Below, piece after piece: positions 4,159 through 6,407 of a stretch of DNA of 6,407 nucleotides (its first letter is position 1; the number at the start of each line of letters is the position of its first letter). Both the position numbers and the translations under genes were made by a program. Source of the stretch: Actinomycetota bacterium (GTDB lineage Bacteria > Actinomycetota > Humimicrobiia > Humimicrobiales > Humimicrobiaceae); assembly GCA_023379515.1 (NCBI GenBank), contig JAMCQQ010000111.1, positions 1 through 6,407 on the forward strand, read 5' to 3'. The notes beneath the pieces are model-generated. The model made no database searches and had not been told where the DNA came from. It worked only from the letters and a program-made list of their open reading frames with translations.

Positions 4159-6407
4159 TTAGGTATGGTATTTTTCAAAATTTGGCTTCCCCCATACAAT
4201 TATAGTAAAAACAATACATAAAATGAAAATAGCCCAAAAGAAATAAATTTCCTTACCTGTCTCTATAATTTTATCTTTACTAAATTTTATTATCACATCA
4301 TATTTTCCAACTTTATCAAAATATAAAATCGAATATCCAGGATTAGAAAATATGTCAATTTTCTTTCCATCTGTATAATAAGCCTCTAATGTCTTATGAT
4401 AGACCTCATTTATAGCTAGAGGAAATGGATAGTTAGTATTTATTTCTATTTTATATTCATTAGAACTTGCGGTTCCTGATTGGATATTTATACTACTACT
4501 AATGTCTTTATTAGCAGATTTTAAATTCTGTAAGACTAAAAAGTCACTATCCTTAAATCTATATCTATCTAGAAAGAAACGGCTGTCAAAAAAGACAATT
4601 TGATGATTTCCTTTATTAAGGTAAACATCTAAAAGTTTAATAATATATTTACTATTATTGTTTAACGTTGAAGTCTCTTGAGAAAAAGGGTCCTCGGAAT
4701 CAGATGCCTCTTGAAAGTAGTTTAAAATATCAATATAACTATCTATCCATCCTTTCCCGTCTAAGCTAAATCTTATTTCTTTCATATCGGGAGGGGAAGA
4801 TTTTAAGAGATAAAAAGAATACTCCCCCTCCTTAATGATGCTAAAAGAATAGGCAACAGAATAGTTTCTTTTATTAAATTCAAAATATTCTGGAATGGCT
4901 TCTTCTGGATTAATTATGTTATTTTTATCTTCCTCTTGATCTAAAAAAACAACATCTTCAGCCTCTTGGTTTGAAACTACCTTCACATCTTTTGATAATG
5001 GTTTTACTCCTTTCCAAGAAAACCAATATTCCTTTTCCCTTACCAAATCAAACTGTAAAATATAATCTCCTGGTTCCTCTGGTGTTTTTACTTCAACATC
5101 TACCCTAACTACCTCACCGGGTATTATGCTGCGCGGCAAATTTGTCCTTACTCCATCAAAAACGACCACATCCTTGGTATTAACATCTAACCAATGGTAA
5201 CTCAAATGAACACTATTTTCTTCTTGCTTATTTGGCCAGGTTCTCGAACCAGCGTTAAACACATAAAGTGGTATAGAATAGGCACTTTTACTCTTCATTT
5301 GCGATGGAACAAGATTGAGATCGCCATATAAAACACCTTCATTCCCATTAACACTATCTAAAACATCATATGAGATATCAATGGGTACTATGACTTCATT
5401 TGAAATGTTTAAAACCTCATTATCTTTAACTTCATCTCCAGTGGGAAAATAATTAAATGTTCCTTTTGTTTTGTTATCCTTAAATTCAATAGCTTTAAGG
5501 CTTTCCGGAATATATAAAAGCCCAAGACTTCTGGAAAAATATCTAATGTTGTTAATGGGATAAATTGTTGGTTTTTGTAAACTTTCATCTATTTCAAAAA
5601 TATCTGACTTTTCATCTGAGTACACTAATTTAAATCCATCTAACTTATTTTTCGCTTCTTTGCTTAACTCAACCCCAATTTTATCTTTATGCAAAAGCAA
5701 ATACCTTACACCATAATAACCAAGCATCTCTGCCATTTTTTTACTACCTAAGCCGTTGATAAACTCATTTATATTTTTTTCGAATCCACTTTCAAGAAGC
5801 AATTTTGATTTTTCTTTATCCCTTAGTAAAAGATTAAATAGATTCTTCCCATGAATCTTTTGCATATATATATAATCAGAATATATTTCTCCCTTTTCAT
5901 CTAAGAGAGGATATTCAGCAATTATGAAATTATGTGGCTGATTTTTAAGCCACTTATAAGCCCTTGGAATTATCAATGAAGTATATAACTCAAAGGGTTG
6001 AATAGACTTATACTCGGGTAAGATCAGAGGGAATATTAGATAATTAGAAAACAATAGCGAAAAGAATATCAAACTAAGCATAATTTTTTTGAAAATAACA
6101 AATCTATTCTTTTCTTTTACCCTTTCTCTAAGCTTATCTATGAGAATAAAGAGAAGACCAAATACTAAATATCCATATGTATAATTGGCAAAAGCCTCAG
6201 CTATATTTTCTTTCTTAGCAATAAGCAAAAATGGACAAACTGCTAATAAGAGCAAGGCTATGCCTATAGCCCATCTGTATTCCAGATCAAGATATTGAAG
6301 TAATATGAGATTTAAGATGAAAAGGGTTACAGCTATAGCTCCAAAATACGAAAAAATTGATGAAAGAACAATGGAGGTGATTAGAGAAGCTAAACTTAAT
6401 AACAGAA
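4159..6407 (-). CDS. Large membrane protein, GT-C/YfhO-like, with Ig-like domain; 5'-truncated
   Basis: The frame is open from 6405 to the TAA at 4161-4159, giving 748 visible residues; the N-terminus lies beyond the window. A TTG at 6255 is internal, because hydrophobic coding sequence continues above it. Visible residues 1-130 contain about five membrane helices, the end of a polytopic core. Then comes a long soluble part, probably extracytoplasmic: residues 137-235 include YKWLKNQP, IIAEYP and YYGVRYLLLHKD, typical of GT-C/YfhO-like proteins. Residues about 378-477 (4975-5274) form an Ig-like domain with FNAGSRTWP, LSYHW, FDGVRTNLP, PGEVVRV and GDYILQFDLV. A further beta-rich region precedes a region around YHKTLEAYYTDGKKI, and a last helix (about 719-738) returns to the membrane before a short basic end. 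Such proteins are thought to transfer sugars from polyprenyl-linked donors outside the membrane; the DPM-like gene 8 nt downstream fits that. The catalytic core is not visible, so enzyme activity is inferred, not shown. Confidence 0.75.
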   Translation of the reverse strand, partial: LLLSLASLITSIVLSSIFSYFGAIAVTLFILNLILLQYLDLEYRWAIGIALLLLAVCPFLLIAKKENIAEAFANYTYGYLVFGLLFILIDKLRERVKEKNRFVIFKKIMLSLIFFSLLFSNYLIFPLILPEYKSIQPFELYTSLIIPRAYKWLKNQPHNFIIAEYPLLDEKGEIYSDYIYMQKIHGKNLFNLLLRDKEKSKLLLESGFEKNINEFINGLGSKKMAEMLGYYGVRYLLLHKDKIGVELSKEAKNKLDGFKLVYSDEKSDIFEIDESLQKPTIYPINNIRYFSRSLGLLYIPESLKAIEFKDNKTKGTFNYFPTGDEVKDNEVLNISNEVIVPIDISYDVLDSVNGNEGVLYGDLNLVPSQMKSKSAYSIPLYVFNAGSRTWPNKQEENSVHLSYHWLDVNTKDVVVFDGVRTNLPRSIIPGEVVRVDVEVKTPEEPGDYILQFDLVREKEYWFSWKGVKPLSKDVKVVSNQEAEDVVFLDQEEDKNNIINPEEAIPEYFEFNKRNYSVAYSFSIIKEGEYSFYLLKSSPPDMKEIRFSLDGKGWIDSYIDILNYFQEASDSEDPFSQETSTLNNNSKYIIKLLDVYLNKGNHQIVFFDSRFFLDRYRFKDSDFLVLQNLKSANKDISSSINIQSGTASSNEYKIEINTNYPFPLAINEVYHKTLEAYYTDGKKIDIFSNPGYSILYFDKVGKYDVIIKFSKDKIIETGKEIYFFWAIFILCIVFTIIVWGKPNFEKYHT

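Noticed and set aside
4975..5274. Ig-like domain as recently transferred DNA because it has higher G+C
   Set aside because: Hand counts give 113 of 300 (38%) for 4981-5280 against 33% and 31% in the flanking 300 bases. The conserved Gly, Pro and Trp codons are enough to explain this small rise.
4159..6255. The membrane protein as a complete 698-residue protein starting at TTG 6255
   Set aside because: The same frame stays open above 6255 to 6405 and encodes 50 more strongly hydrophobic residues, so the gene is 5'-truncated by the window, not complete.
1..6407. CRISPR array, tRNA or rRNA gene, transposase or phage genes
   Set aside because: No regularly spaced repeats, no tRNA-like cloverleaf and no transposase or phage structural motif were seen; the window is almost fully accounted for by minus-strand coding sequence.

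Overview
The window is AT-rich. All five recognisable genes, plus one gene remnant, lie on the minus strand, so transcription runs from the right end (6407) to the left end (1). Spacings are operon-like: 8 nt, 2 nt, a 1-nt TAATG overlap, a 52-nt gap, then two ATGA overlaps. TGA is used as a stop and the large frames contain no in-frame TGA, so the code is standard, not one of the codes that reassign UGA. Composition and gene style suggest an uncultivated bacterium, for example Patescibacteria/CPR or an Omnitrophota-like lineage. An archaeon cannot be excluded from this sequence alone. Both end genes run off the window, so this may be a complete short contig.

In transcription order: (1) 6407-4159, the C-terminal 748 residues of a large integral membrane protein, probably a GT-C/YfhO-like lipid-linked sugar transferase with an extracytoplasmic Ig-like domain. 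(2) 4150-3413, a DPM1-type GT2 enzyme that probably loads a sugar onto polyprenyl phosphate. (3) 3410-2436, a GT2 glycosyltransferase with C-terminal membrane helices. (4) 2436-985, a B12-binding-type radical SAM protein with an expanded CX7CX2C cluster motif. (5) 932-669, an 87-residue basic protein with a probable helix-turn-helix. (6) 672-529, a 47-codon frame that is clearly homologous to the C-terminal tail of the radical SAM protein in (4), read here as the remnant of a second radical SAM gene. (7) 532-1, the first 177 residues of another GT2 glycosyltransferase; its stop codon is outside the window.

Together this looks like part of a cell-surface glycan or glycolipid locus. The DPM-like enzyme would make polyprenyl-P-sugar, the GT-C/YfhO-like protein would use it outside the membrane, the other GT2 enzymes would extend the glycan, and the radical SAM enzyme would modify a sugar or lipid. 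This pathway is inferred from families and neighbourhood; no substrate can be read from the sequence.

I do not see a clearly new system. The points most worth checking are the radical SAM tail remnant with the small HTH gene beside it, and an exact 19-bp inverted repeat (1-19 and 510-528) that starts at the first base of the window.
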